Shown in pieces: positions 1 to 11,208 of a stretch of 64,000 nt of DNA. The notes beneath the pieces were generated by a model. The model worked only from the letters and a program-made list of their open reading frames with translations, ran no database searches and was not told the DNA's origin. Source of the DNA: Diatrype stigma (lineage: Eukaryota; Ascomycota; Sordariomycetes; Xylariales; Diatrypaceae); contig JAKJXP020000060.1 of NCBI GenBank assembly GCA_022225965.2, forward strand, positions 124,001-188,000, in the 5' to 3' direction. The stretch's first letter is position 1. The number at the start of each line of letters is the position of its first letter. Both the position numbers and the translations under genes were made by a program.

Positions 1-1000
1 GATCGGATGGTGAGTCTTTGGGTCTCGAGAATTCATGGGATCTGGCGTGGCCTGTTCTCTGGCCAAGGGCAAAATTACTAGTCCTTGCTATTTTCTCTCC
101 TTCTTTTTCTAATTGTATCGTACAGCTTACTGCAGGACCTGGATCCGAGCCTACGAGGCCAAGCGCCGCGGCGACCGGGAGCAGACGCTGAAGCACGTGC
201 GCGAGGCGACGCGGGGGTTCGTGGGGACGGTGGACATGCCCACCCTCGACTTCATCCCCGAGATGCTGGAGCTGTACCCGGAGGCTAAGGTCATCCGTAA
301 GTTTCTACGAGCTATTGTTGATCCCCTTTTTGATCCCCATCCCTCTTCTGCTTCCTACCAACGTAATTCCGGCCGGCCCGTGGGCACCCCCTCTTTGTTA
401 GCAGCCCAGGAGGATGAGAGAGCGGCTGTTCGATTTTAGCTACCTATATTGTCAGTTAACCTCCAGAATCCAACTGACGGATGCTGCAGTGGTAGGCAGG
501 GACCCCGAGCGTTGGGCCCGGAGCCTAGCGGGCGTCAGCAAGAACGCCTCGCCCTGGTGGCTGCGGTACGTGATGTGGCCCGTCCCCGGGTGGCGGTGGT
601 TCCCGACCTTCATCGACAACTACGCCGAGTCTACCCACAGGCTCCACGCCTCCCAGCGAAAACATGAACCTGATCCCGGTGAGTATACATCCCCCTTCAC
701 CCATGCCCCTACGAACTAACGAATGAAAAAGAGCTCCTAACGAAATACAACGACTGGGTCCGGTCCGTCGTGCCGGAGGGCCGGCTCATGGAAATGGAGC
801 TCGGCCAGGGCTGGGAGCCGCTGTGCAGGTTCCTGGGCGTGCCCGTTCCGCCGGCGGACGAGCCGTTCCCCCGCGCCAACGACGCGGACGCGGCAGAACG
901 GTACGCGCGGAACATCTTCGGGCAACTGGTCCAGGTCTGGCTGGGGATCTTTGCCGTCCTCGGCGTCGCGGCGTACGCAGCACTTCGGTTGTGGCTGTGA
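1..1000 (+). CDS. Sulfotransferase-like protein with C-terminal anchor, 5' end missing
   Basis: Partial gene; the start lies before the window. Exons read as <1-9, 136-296, 490-678 and 732-1000, with GT-AG borders that keep frame (the joins give AKVI-LVGRDPERW and P-ELLTKYNDW). The readable part carries a region ending in ELYPEAKVILVGRDPERW, a pattern typical of the fungal sulfotransferase-like P-loop family (Pfam Sulfotransfer_4, often mislabelled NAD-dependent epimerase), where RDPxRW lies in the cofactor/substrate site. The protein ends with a hydrophobic stretch (WLGIFAVLGVAAYAALRLWL) right before the stop, which looks like a tail anchor. The P-loop itself must be upstream of the window. 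Substrate is unknown for these fungal proteins. It converges with the SNF2 gene downstream. Confidence 0.75.
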
Positions 1001-1302
1001 CGGGGGAGGTGTCGCTGTCTTTTGATGACAGCGATGGTAGAGCTATCATCTGTCACGTACCATTAGTATAAAGAGCGTCCATTAACAGCGGCATAATTAG
1101 TCGGCTATCTGTCTACGGCTAAGCAGCCTCTAGATATGTGCAACTGGACAATATTTCTACACGGCATCATCGTTCATGTGCCTCAAAAGGTCCCCTTCCT
1201 CCCATTTGCCTTGTTTATCCCTCCGGTTACCCATGCGCAGAGAGAGAGAGAGAGAGAGACCCCTCGGGGGGGGGGGGGGGGGGGGGGGGAAAAAAAANCC
1301 TA

Positions 1303-1384
<82 letters not shown>

Positions 1385-1904
1385 AGGAAAAAAAAGGAAA
1401 AAAGGAAAAAGACAACAAATCTCTGCCACGCCGCAATGCAATGGGTATCTCAGCAGTGTACATAAATATCAACAATTAACGCCAGCCAATGCCACCTTTA
1501 GCGGAGTATGCAATCATGCAACCACCCATACGACCATATATGTACGAGGAACCAGATTTATTATCCATTCAGAAGGAAAGTCCATATGAAAAGGAAACTG
1601 ATGTTCGTCAGGTAAAGGGAGATCGTGGTAGTGGACGCGGTGTCGAGGTGGATGGTGACGGAGTCGGCTCGGAAGAAGGCGGTGCGATGCGGCCTTGTTT
1701 GCCTTCGTTTGCGATTGCTTCCCTAGCCCAACCGGGTAGCCTGGGTTTGCTGGACTGCCTATTTGCGTAAACAGCCCGTAAAGCTATGGCGTCGTCCACC
1801 CGATGTGATTTCTGTGACGATCCAGATCCCCCTTTAGGAGTGGATGACATCTTCCGGAGCGCGGTCTGGAGATGCTGCGGAAGGCGTTAGAAGTCATGAT
1901 GAAC
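1001..1904. other. Intergenic region with homopolymer tract and assembly gap
   Basis: Between two convergent genes. It holds an AG run (1239-1259), then 24 G, 8 A, one N (1298), a short CCTAAA, and about 80 C up to 1384. The proline- and glycine-only ORFs here are products of this tract. Nothing gene-like was seen in 1400-1904. Confidence 0.8.
1266..1384. repeat. Poly-G / N / poly-C tract
   Basis: 24 G residues (1266-1289), 8 A, an undetermined base at 1298, and a C run from 1305 to 1384. The N and the switch from G to C around it suggest a badly resolved or wrongly joined homopolymer, so neither length nor orientation should be trusted. Confidence 0.85.
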
Positions 1905-4900
1905 CTATTGTTGGGGGCAATATACCTCCGGATCTCCCCCTTGAGAATGGGTGCTCATGCTCCCTCTCCAAAGTTCATCCAGAATACTATCAAGGTACTT
2001 GCGTCTGCCATCAATCGCTGCAGCATCCATTTCACCCAGATCCCGTAAAGGGAGCAAATCGGTCCCAACTGCCTCAACGAAGCGTCGGGAGCCTGCAGCC
2101 TCGACCATTGCTAATCTGATATCGCGTTGTGCTTCAGGAGACCTCTGGCTCTCCTTCGCCTCAACTGCCTTAACGACAGCTTGGGCAGCTTGCCGTCTTT
2201 TCTCTTGGACATCAGGATCAGCGTCAATCTCGAATTGTCTCTTAAGTTCGGTTTTGAAAGCCAATGCACTTAATCCCGGGGTGCTATTACGCTGGCGGAT
2301 GCTTGTCGAAGCCCCCATCGTAGGCTGCAAACGGTTCCCGAAATCCGGTCGATCGGTCTGTACGTCAGTGGTTTGTGTGGGCAGAGAGGGGGGTGGTACA
2401 TCAATGGTGTTATAGGAAAAACTGGTTCCATTGTTGGAGGTCTGATTAGTTGAAGGAACGGCCACTGAGGTTGCCACGTGCTCAGTGATACTTCCCTGCG
2501 TGGTATTAGCTGGCTGAGAAGAGGTTCCGGCTATACCATGTCCTTGGGTGACTGTGACTGTGGGAGCTTGAATATAAGGCACGCCATTTCGGCGCGCTTC
2601 TAATTGTGCAATTAGTCTCTGTGCCTCATTGTTTTCATCTTGGCTCAATTCCGAATCCTCAATTGACTCTTCCTGGAAAGTGTCCATGAGAATAATTGCT
2701 CTTAAGCCAGGTCGTAACTCCTTGGAGTCGAGGATTTTGTCCATAACAATGTCACGGCCACGGTACTCTTCGAGGTCTTTCTGCTCAGGTTTAGAGGGCA
2801 TATTGAGAATCTCGCCGAAATGCGTCGCCTTGGGGATGGGATTCTTCTTATCAACAACGCGGTCGGCTAGCTGCATTTTAAAGATGGACCGATTCAGTAG
2901 CGTATCCTCAAAGGTGCCGCCGCATACGAACCGATATACAAATACCGGTTTTGTTTGGCCAAGGCGGTAAGCTCTACCGACAGCTTGCTGCTCGTGTTGC
3001 GGGTTGAATTTGAAGTCAAACACAACTACTCTGTTTGCACCCGTGATGTTGAGCCCGAGACCACCAGCTGTCGTGGATATGAGGAAGACCTCTGTACCGT
3101 TCTTGTTGAAATTCTTGACCATAGCTTGACGACTGTTGATAGCAGTACTTCCGTCTATTCGCTGTACGGTCCGTTTCTGCATCCGGAGGATATTCTCGAG
3201 GTAGTCAAGCGTCGAGAGATATTGGGAGAAGACCAGTACGGCATCACCCACGCGCCGAGACTCATCCAGTATCGCGATGAGCATCGGTATTTTCCATGAA
3301 TGGGAAACCGCATCGATATCTTTCGTTTTACGCAAGAACGAAATCTGGTCGCTCACGAGACGGGGGGGCAGCGCGACGTTAGCCTCGTCCCCGCTCTTTT
3401 GTTGTCCCTTGCCAGAACTTTTCTGTTCCAGGAACTTTAAGAAGCAGTTGGGGTGAGCGCAGAGAAGACTGAGGATAGTGAGGGATGCGAAAATCTTAGA
3501 AGTTGTGAGTTCATCGGAATCGGAACTGGGCTTTTTCTGGGACGCTACATAGCTCTCGTAGACTGCCCATTGAATCTCGGTGAGGGGCACAACAAGAACG
3601 AACTCGATCTTTGGGGGTATGTCGTGCTTCAGTGCCGCGATGGTCATACGGTGTATTTTGGGGCCGACAGTGGTTTTCAACGCATGTAGTCTCGAAATAG
3701 CCGTTCGTTTCTGGAAAGGGGTGCTGTCGACAGAGAGTCCGTCTCGGATCGGGTTGGCATAGTCCTGTCTAAATTCCCGCAAATCGGAAAGGTAATTGGG
3801 GGCAACCCAATTAATCATGGCGTGGTACTCCTCGACGTTGTTTGCCAGAGGCGAGCCGGTCAAGGCAATTCGATTCTTAGTCTTGAAGCTAGAAGTCGCA
3901 ATATGTGTCTGGGACTTCGGGTTCTTCATAATATGTGCTTCATCGGCAACAACGAGGTTAGGAGCCTCAATCAGCGTTTTCTCAAGAGATTCATCCTCCA
4001 TGCATTGTTTCAAGAGTGAATACCCGATGACTAGGATGCCTCCATTTACGGCCCAGCGGCGAATAATTGGGCCCCTCTCTCCAGATAGCATTGAGCTTTC
4101 AATCTTGCAAAATAATCCAAGGCCATGGCCTTCTGGAGTCCAATACAATAGCTCATCGATCCAGTTGTTGACGAGGGTCGGTGGGCACAGAATGAGCGTC
4201 TTGGACTCTCGCAGATTTTCGGGAATCTGAGAGCGAATGGAGTCGTCCTCTGAAGCGGCTGCTTGAGCAATGGTTACTAGCAAGGTAATGATCTGCATAG
4301 TCTTTCCGAGGCCCATCGTGTGAGCGAGAAGGCAACCTTGTCTTGTGCCTGATTTCGCGACGACTTGATTCCACATAAACCGAACCCCGGCGACCTGATG
4401 TTCTTTGATACGTGGTGCAATCTCATCGTGGACGTAGATGAAACCCTCATCCTCTTCCTTGCTTTCGTTGATGATCATGGCTCGTTGACTTCCTATAGCT
4501 GCCCCCGAAGCCTCAAGCTGCGCGAGTTGAGCGCGTAACTGATTTCGTCTGGTTTCCTGTTCGTGCATCTGAAATCGATCTATATCGCGAAGATTTTGTG
4601 CCTCTTGATTGCGAAGAACCTTGGTGCGGCGCTTCTTCTTCCCTGCAAGAGAGCCATTTGCGGCATCGCCATTTATATCCTCACCAGCCGTGTCATCGCC
4701 GTCCAGGTCCGAAAGGGTTTCTGCTGCCTGGTGTACTGGGGTTGAGGCTGCACTGCCGCCTTGTCCGGGCTTCTTTCGAATGCCTTCCTTGTTCCATTCA
4801 AAGCGGTCAGCGATTGTGCTAATAAAATTTACGAAACGTCCAAATTCTTCTTGTTTCTGGTTCACATCTTCCACGATACCCTTCTTGTCAGCTTCGCTTA

Positions 4901-7040
4901 GTTGCTTGTACTGAGACCAGGGATAATCCGGTTCCCCTACCCAGACATGGAAGAGGCGTAATAGTCGAAAAGCCACAATAATGTCCACATCTTGATCTGT
5001 ATAGATGGGCTTAGGGAATTCCGGAGTCGCAAGAGCTGGGAGGATAAAGTCTTTCCAAATCCAATCCGGTTTCATCTCTCGAGCCAGGGTGAAAATTGTT
5101 GAAAGGTATTTCGGTCCTAGTGTCTTGAGTTCCGTAGCAGCTCGGTGTTCAGCAGGGTCTAGGTCCGCAATATCCATGACTAAGGACGATGAAGCCTTGT
5201 GGCCCTTGTGCTTGTGTTTCTTAGACAGCTGGGTGCTTCCACCCTCATGCTTAGGCGCGTTTGTCGGGATAGTAGGGCTGTGTCGGTTACGTCGAGTGGT
5301 AGAATTGCCATTGGACTTGGGCCGCTCATCAGGAGTAACCGTCAGGTCAATAACATGCGGTTGTGTTCGCTGAGTCTTTGAAGGCGTGCGTGGGGCATTG
5401 GAAACACTGGGTGCATGTGTGTTGCTGGACTGCACCCCATTCGGGGGACTTTCGGATTCGTGCTTATCCAGGATGCCATCCTCGATACCATCGGCGACGG
5501 GGCTTCCCATCGTGGGTGAATAACGAGTGGACTGGCCCATTGGCGAACCGCTACCATCGTTGGTGAGCTGAATGTCATCATCAACGATGAAGTCACCAAG
5601 TCCATCGTCTTCAGACCCGCTAGTGAGAACTTCAGATTCATCGCCCATGATTCGAGCTTTGCGGGGCTTTTTGGATCGAATCCGAGGCACAGGTGTAGGT
5701 TTCTCGGGCTCCTTTGAGGTGAGAACGTTGACCTTCCAGGAGGCCGTTTCTCTCTCGTCGACCGTCTGTTCAAATATACGGCACATGGATCGAACCTCTG
5801 CTTCAGCATAAAACTGCTGCTCAAGTATTTTGCCTCGATATTTGGCAAGGCGGGCGTCAAGATCGCGAGCTAGGCGCCGCTCGTTTTCAATCGCAATTCT
5901 GAGATAGCCACGCTTCCGAGGCTGACTCCATACTTTATACGCACTACGGCCAAGCTTTGGAAGCCTGTGGCCTCTCCAGTTGTCGATCAAGTGCTGTATT
6001 TCCCCATCTATGATGGAGTTGACTTGATCCGTGTCGAGCCCAGTAGAGACAGCCTCAGCAGCCGCCCGCTCGTTACTCTCAGCCTCCATTTCTTCCCAGG
6101 TCTCAGAGTCGTATTCGCTCTCGGAATCTCCGTACACGGGGAGGACCTCATCACGATTTGGATCATTGGCGCCATATACCGTGTCTGGTTTAGTTGGGAC
6201 TAAGCGATCTAGAGTATGCTTAGGTAGTAGGTGTCGCTTGAAGAGGCGGTGTATTTGTAGCTGGCGGCCCCGGGGTAAGCGCTCGCTGCGGACAAAGTTG
6301 ACTGTTGTATCTTCTTCTGTTGGAGAGCCGTCTCTGCTCGGGGAATCCAACTCAGCTATTTCGATTCTAGTCACAGCATCCATACCAAGGTAAGCCTCAG
6401 ATGGATCTATGGCCGGCACGGGTGCCAGAAGAGCATTGGACGAAACCCCCAGAACATCATCGGCTGCTGTCGGGATATTGCGTATTGCATTCGTGTCGAT
6501 ATTTGTAGTGACAGTGGTAGGGGCAATCCGCCGCTTCTTCTGGGGTGGCTCTTCAGCCCTAGGGGCCTCGGAATTGGACTCTTCGGAACCTGGTACAGGA
6601 GAAGAGGCTGAAATCGGAGGTTTATCTGCACTGTTAACTTCCATAGGCTCTGGCTGCTGCTCGTGATTATTCGAGGGCTGAAATTCGGCAAGTTCAGCCA
6701 ACAGCCTCCTTTTTCTGTCATTTTGTTCTTGAATTGCATCGCCTTCTTCGTAGTTGTTATGCCAGTCGCGATATTTGATACTTCGCATCATCATCTGATG
6801 GATGAACTCATCTAATGTGGACCTCTCATTGAGCTTGGTGAGTCCAAGATTTGCATTCATGTCGACACGGTCCATATAGGTCATAAGAATAATACCATCT
6901 ACCTGATGATGACGTAGAGCCGCTTCAAATCTATCCAGGGGTGGAAGAGGAACAGGGTCTCTGAGTGGTTTCCAAGAGCGGCGTGAAGTACATAACTCTT
7001 GCACGATCCTGTCAACATCCCAATACCACGGGTCATCCAT
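1905..7040 (-). CDS. SNF2-family ATPase/helicase, ATRX/ARIP4 (Rad54-like) type
   Basis: Single uninterrupted reading frame of 1711 residues. The start ATG at 7040 begins MDDPWYWDVDRIV. The first 100 residues look like a small helical (SAM-like) domain; residues about 130-550 are acidic, Ser/Pro-rich and probably disordered. The SNF2 ATPase core starts near residue 880 (RIKEHQVAGVRFMWNQV). Walker A (MGLGKT) is at about 909-914, the DEAH box at 1033-1036, and motif VI (QAVGRAYRLGQTKP) at about 1350-1363. These motifs, including the spacing with an insert-free core, match the ATRX/ARIP4 branch of Rad54-like remodelers, which move along DNA and reshape nucleosomes using ATP. The last 300 residues are Gln/Thr/Ser-rich, then a charged helical tail. 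Likely nuclear. No introns in over 5 kb is unusual beside its intron-bearing neighbours. The exact orthologue was not assigned. Confidence 0.9.
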   Translation of the reverse strand: MDDPWYWDVDRIVQELCTSRRSWKPLRDPVPLPPLDRFEAALRHHQVDGIILMTYMDRVDMNANLGLTKLNERSTLDEFIHQMMMRSIKYRDWHNNYEEGDAIQEQNDRKRRLLAELAEFQPSNNHEQQPEPMEVNSADKPPISASSPVPGSEESNSEAPRAEEPPQKKRRIAPTTVTTNIDTNAIRNIPTAADDVLGVSSNALLAPVPAIDPSEAYLGMDAVTRIEIAELDSPSRDGSPTEEDTTVNFVRSERLPRGRQLQIHRLFKRHLLPKHTLDRLVPTKPDTVYGANDPNRDEVLPVYGDSESEYDSETWEEMEAESNERAAAEAVSTGLDTDQVNSIIDGEIQHLIDNWRGHRLPKLGRSAYKVWSQPRKRGYLRIAIENERRLARDLDARLAKYRGKILEQQFYAEAEVRSMCRIFEQTVDERETASWKVNVLTSKEPEKPTPVPRIRSKKPRKARIMGDESEVLTSGSEDDGLGDFIVDDDIQLTNDGSGSPMGQSTRYSPTMGSPVADGIEDGILDKHESESPPNGVQSSNTHAPSVSNAPRTPSKTQRTQPHVIDLTVTPDERPKSNGNSTTRRNRHSPTIPTNAPKHEGGSTQLSKKHKHKGHKASSSLVMDIADLDPAEHRAATELKTLGPKYLSTIFTLAREMKPDWIWKDFILPALATPEFPKPIYTDQDVDIIVAFRLLRLFHVWVGEPDYPWSQYKQLSEADKKGIVEDVNQKQEEFGRFVNFISTIADRFEWNKEGIRKKPGQGGSAASTPVHQAAETLSDLDGDDTAGEDINGDAANGSLAGKKKRRTKVLRNQEAQNLRDIDRFQMHEQETRRNQLRAQLAQLEASGAAIGSQRAMIINESKEEDEGFIYVHDEIAPRIKEHQVAGVRFMWNQVVAKSGTRQGCLLAHTMGLGKTMQIITLLVTIAQAAASEDDSIRSQIPENLRESKTLILCPPTLVNNWIDELLYWTPEGHGLGLFCKIESSMLSGERGPIIRRWAVNGGILVIGYSLLKQCMEDESLEKTLIEAPNLVVADEAHIMKNPKSQTHIATSSFKTKNRIALTGSPLANNVEEYHAMINWVAPNYLSDLREFRQDYANPIRDGLSVDSTPFQKRTAISRLHALKTTVGPKIHRMTIAALKHDIPPKIEFVLVVPLTEIQWAVYESYVASQKKPSSDSDELTTSKIFASLTILSLLCAHPNCFLKFLEQKSSGKGQQKSGDEANVALPPRLVSDQISFLRKTKDIDAVSHSWKIPMLIAILDESRRVGDAVLVFSQYLSTLDYLENILRMQKRTVQRIDGSTAINSRQAMVKNFNKNGTEVFLISTTAGGLGLNITGANRVVVFDFKFNPQHEQQAVGRAYRLGQTKPVFVYRFVCGGTFEDTLLNRSIFKMQLADRVVDKKNPIPKATHFGEILNMPSKPEQKDLEEYRGRDIVMDKILDSKELRPGLRAIILMDTFQEESIEDSELSQDENNEAQRLIAQLEARRNGVPYIQAPTVTVTQGHGIAGTSSQPANTTQGSITEHVATSVAVPSTNQTSNNGTSFSYNTIDVPPPSLPTQTTDVQTDRPDFGNRLQPTMGASTSIRQRNSTPGLSALAFKTELKRQFEIDADPDVQEKRRQAAQAVVKAVEAKESQRSPEAQRDIRLAMVEAAGSRRFVEAVGTDLLPLRDLGEMDAAAIDGRRKYLDSILDELWRGSMSTHSQGGDPEVYCPQQ

Positions 7041-10000
7041 GTTGTCGACACCTATTCGGTCACTTCATTGATTTGCCGATCAATAATTGGATGATGAATG
7101 CTTTCTAGGATATTGTTAGCATGTGGGCCGCTAATTATATGGAGCTTTTAATAAGAGGAAAAGCCATTGCAAAATGAATAGAAGTGGTAGTCCATATAGC
7201 TGCCTCTTAAGCATCGAGTGAAAAGCTGTGACGGTTGGGAATCAAAGACAGAAATGGGACGGAAATGGGATCACCAAGTTGCAGGGTGCCGTAATCTAAT
7301 GAATACTTTGCATATGCCAGGGCAGGAGAGCCGAGAGCAACTGCTCTGTACAAGAATGTAGAGCAGTGTTGACCCATCAATGCGGATGCCTCTCTAGAGA
7401 AAGGCTTCCTTTGCAAGAATTCCACCATGAAGGGAATAATGAATGGAGGCAACGCATAGGTGAACGTGGGAGGTTTAGACTCACCGGAAAAGTAATATCA
7501 CGGTATGCGTAAGCTTGTAGACGAGTGTATGTGGTGATACGATCTGACCATGTCGCGGGTTCTAAAAGAAGTGCCTAGGTTGTTGCAACTTGACGTGGTT
7601 GAAAAGACTGTCGACGAATTTGAGGGCGTTGGTGGGTTGTAGAATGGGGATATTGGGGGTATGATTCTAAGCGTGTGGAATCGCGAACATAGTAGGACTT
7701 TCGGTACAAGATGGCATGTATAGGATGTGCAGGACACACTCAACAGTGTACGGCAAGGCAAGATGCCAACCCGAGATGCCGACCCGAGTAGAGATGCCAG
7801 CCAGAGTAGGCAATTGCGTTGAGTGTGAAGGGCTCCTAGCGCTGGGCACCCAGGTAGGTATCCGAGTATGTTCGAGTGCGTTCGAGTGCAATGACGTTCA
7901 ATGGCTTCTTTTGGAGGTGAGGTGGGGGATGTTTCGAGTCGCGACAACTAGAACAAGGTTAATTTGCAGGTCTGAAGTGCTTCAAGGTGATGGGATAGGA
8001 TCACAGTCGACGGGTGCAATGGACGGGTGCAGTCGGCGGGTGATGTCACAGGAGGAAAGAGAGAAACGCCTTCCCAAGATCCGACATAATAATCTAAGCA
8101 GGTAAGGGCAGCTGGAGGCAATGGGCAGGCAATGGGAAGGTGCGTATGATACATACCTAGGTACGTAAACAACCTAATTGTTCAACGTAAAGTTGCCAGA
8201 GGGAGAGGGTGAACAGGGCATGAGCACTCAGTACAGGCAGGTACTTTACTCCGTGTGTCGCATCTGGAACCAACATTCAATATTCAGCCTTGAGCGTTTC
8301 CAGGGTGGGTTGTAACTCGTAATTAGCTACGCGCTGGCTGCTCCTTCCCGACAAGCTGCGGATCAGAGTCGCGTCGCGAGGTGCAGGTGCGCAGTAGATT
8401 GATAGGTACGTACCGATAAAGGATGTCCCAGGTTTCCCGACGTCGATTTTGTTACCATGTAAAGCTAGGAAGCTGTCGTAGTGCGGGGTTTCCGGATCTT
8501 GGTTACCAGGTGTAGCTAAGCGTTTAAGATTAAGCCCATGGCATTGTTAGCTAAAGACAGTTTAGCGTCGAGATTAGCGTCTTGTCACATCTGTTAACCA
8601 GTTGACATCCAATTACTACAGCATGTACACAGATACTACAGAAAACAACCTCGAAAGCCATCATAAGATTCACATGTACGTAGGTGCTCATAACTATGGC
8701 ATAAGTACCTAGGTATCGTACGTACTGATTTAAGTAGAGCCGCTAACACGATTAACTACCTACCTAGTATACAGTTCAGAACATCCCCCCTTAAGCACAT
8801 ACCTAGTAGGCATTATCACAAGTTGCTTGGGCGACAAGGGCAAGTTGAGCCATCCTACCTACCTAGGCACCATTCAGCTTGTAGCTTGTACCTCGAGCTT
8901 TATGTATGTGGAGCTCTAACTGAAAAAGCTCTCAAAGGATCACTGTGGTGTTTTCATACTATTCACCCTGAAGAAACCCAATCACCTAACTGGGGCTCCT
9001 CATAACTATTAACCAACAATACCCCTTTGGAACTATCAGGTCACCTGAAGCACCAGAACACAGCTTGGCTTCGTCGGTCTATTACTATTTGCTTATAAAC
9101 CTAGCTAAGTACCTTGCATAGCACCTGTGTTGGCCGTCACGGCATCATCGACAACGTAGCCCATGAGGCCTAAGAATTTGCTGACTTGAAGGGAATGAAA
9201 CTCCCGTATGCAAGACACAACCTAGCAAAGATATAAACGCAGCCCCAGACGGCTTTCCAAATCTAACCATAATGGAAGATCCGAGCTCTATTTCCGGGTC
9301 CTAGAGGCCGGAGCACCCAGACAGGAGCATCCCACAACCGATATCTCGATTAACTGATGTCGGTTCGGAAAGGGGCTCACCTTGCATGGTGAGACCGTCG
9401 CAAAATCATCTAAACAGATAATTAGCAGAATATGGTCCTCCCTCCTATCCGACAGGAATCCGAGATGCTTGTGCTAATGCTAGCATCAACACATCTATTA
9501 CTTCCGGCCGTGACTTCGCTCTGTATCGTAGCTGCGTCTTCGTTATTTTGGCATTTTGATTGTCAAAGCTAGCCTAGCGGTGCAGCTAAGAAGAATAGTA
9601 TGTAATGTTCCAAGCAGGCGTCTCGGTGCTGCCGCGATATGATATGTCTGGGGAAGAAGAAGAGATGGGATTTATGTTAGTTATAACCTAGATACATCTT
9701 TCTGCTCCCCCTTCCACCCGACCCTCGTTGTTTAGGGTATTCTCATGGGGGCAAGTAGATGTCAAACAAATCTGGTGTAGCAGCTATCTATCTAGGGGCA
9801 TACCTATCATCAATTAGCAAACAATCACTTCTCTAACATCTTACCAGGGGCGTGATTCACGTGGTCCAGCTCTCAACTCTCATACATCCATTCTCTGTCT
9901 TCTTAACAACAGCCCTCCACCACCGGCCATCGATCCACCCATCTATGGAGAGCGCAAACCACGTTCCCTCGTTGCCGGCGCGTAGTGCTTGATGAGGTAA

Positions 10001-11208
10001 GCAAGCAGTGCCGGGATATCCATACATGGCACAGATGCAGCGTACGGGTTAACTTCTCTAAAAGGAGCAGAACTCACTGCGTTGTGATCTGACAGGTACC
10101 TACGCAGTACCCTACAAACTCACGGGGATCTCAGGCATTCGCACAAGCAAAACAGAACAGATGGTAAGCGGCCGCCACTCACACGATCCGGTCAAAAGCG
10201 CGAGGCTGTACTTGTGACGCGGACATAACGCGGATAGTCAGGTTCTTGGAACCAACTAAGTAGAAGAACACAGTACTTCATGGAGTTCAGCAAGTGGAGA
10301 TAGAGGATGCATGAACTGCTTGCCCCCGGGGGTTGAACTGCAGAGATGGGCTGGAGCTACGGGATGGCTGACGAGTACCTAGTAGAACAAGGAGTCCTGG
10401 TAGTTTCATAAGCTCCGTAGCACTGTATCGCATTCAGACGGTTAGTGTGGTTGTGAGTTCGTTGCTGCTTCTGCGGAGGCATAGAGAAAACCCGGTAGAC
10501 AGATATCGACGTTGCGGCTTGGTTCCTACGGTAATCACCTACAACCGAGGTACAACAGATACCGCTGACTAGGTACCTAAGAAATTGCTAGATAACCTAG
10601 ACGAGCAAGTCTGGGCATCAACAGAGCGAGTCCAATGGCTCAAGACAAGACAAGACAAGACAAGACAAGACAAGATAAGCAATGATTTTTGTGTGTAAGT
10701 TTCACCACAAAGGAGGGGGTTCCATTGAGGCCTGTCGTTAAAATAGACTTCGTGGGTCGAATCTGATTTGTCTGAGTGGTTGCTCCTAGTTTCTCCGCAA
10801 TCGCATCATCAGATCCATCCCGCTTTAATGATCACCTTAAGCCTTAAGCGGGGCATTCATTTACTAAATAGAAACGACGAAATGGATTACAAAGATGGTT
10901 CCATGAGCTACTTTAATAAAAACAACTATTTAGATCAGATCAGTCCCGCCTACGTTCGTGCTCCCCCTGTATATACTCACTTACATTGGTAGATATCTGG
11001 ACAGTTGCAAGGCATCTTAGATATCTACCCTAGTCCATAAGGTCGTAAAGAGCACAGCACAGCACAGTTGGCGAGGATTCGGTGACTGACTAGATCCACC
11101 ACCTCTACAACTCCGGCGAAGTGCATAAATTACCTCGACCCCAACGAGGCGCGCACAGCAATTCTAGAGCTCGACAAAAGACGGCGAGAGAGCGAGAGAG
11201 GGAAGGAA
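7041..11208. other. 4.2-kb intergenic region, no supported gene
   Basis: Upstream of both the SNF2 gene (-) and the glutathione synthetase gene (+), so it should contain both promoters. Many TACCTAGGTA-like palindromes (exact at 8154-8163 and 8706-8715), TACGTA motifs and a CAAGA microsatellite. Only short ORFs without domain-like sequence. A noncoding RNA cannot be excluded by eye. Confidence 0.7.
10641..10675. repeat. (CAAGA)7 microsatellite
   Basis: Seven perfect copies of CAAGA, about 530 bp upstream of the glutathione synthetase start. The same pentamer in the opposite orientation lies at 14158-14187. Confidence 0.9.

Noticed and set aside
1138..1589. Proline- or glycine-only ORFs
   Set aside because: Translations of the homopolymer tract that includes an N.
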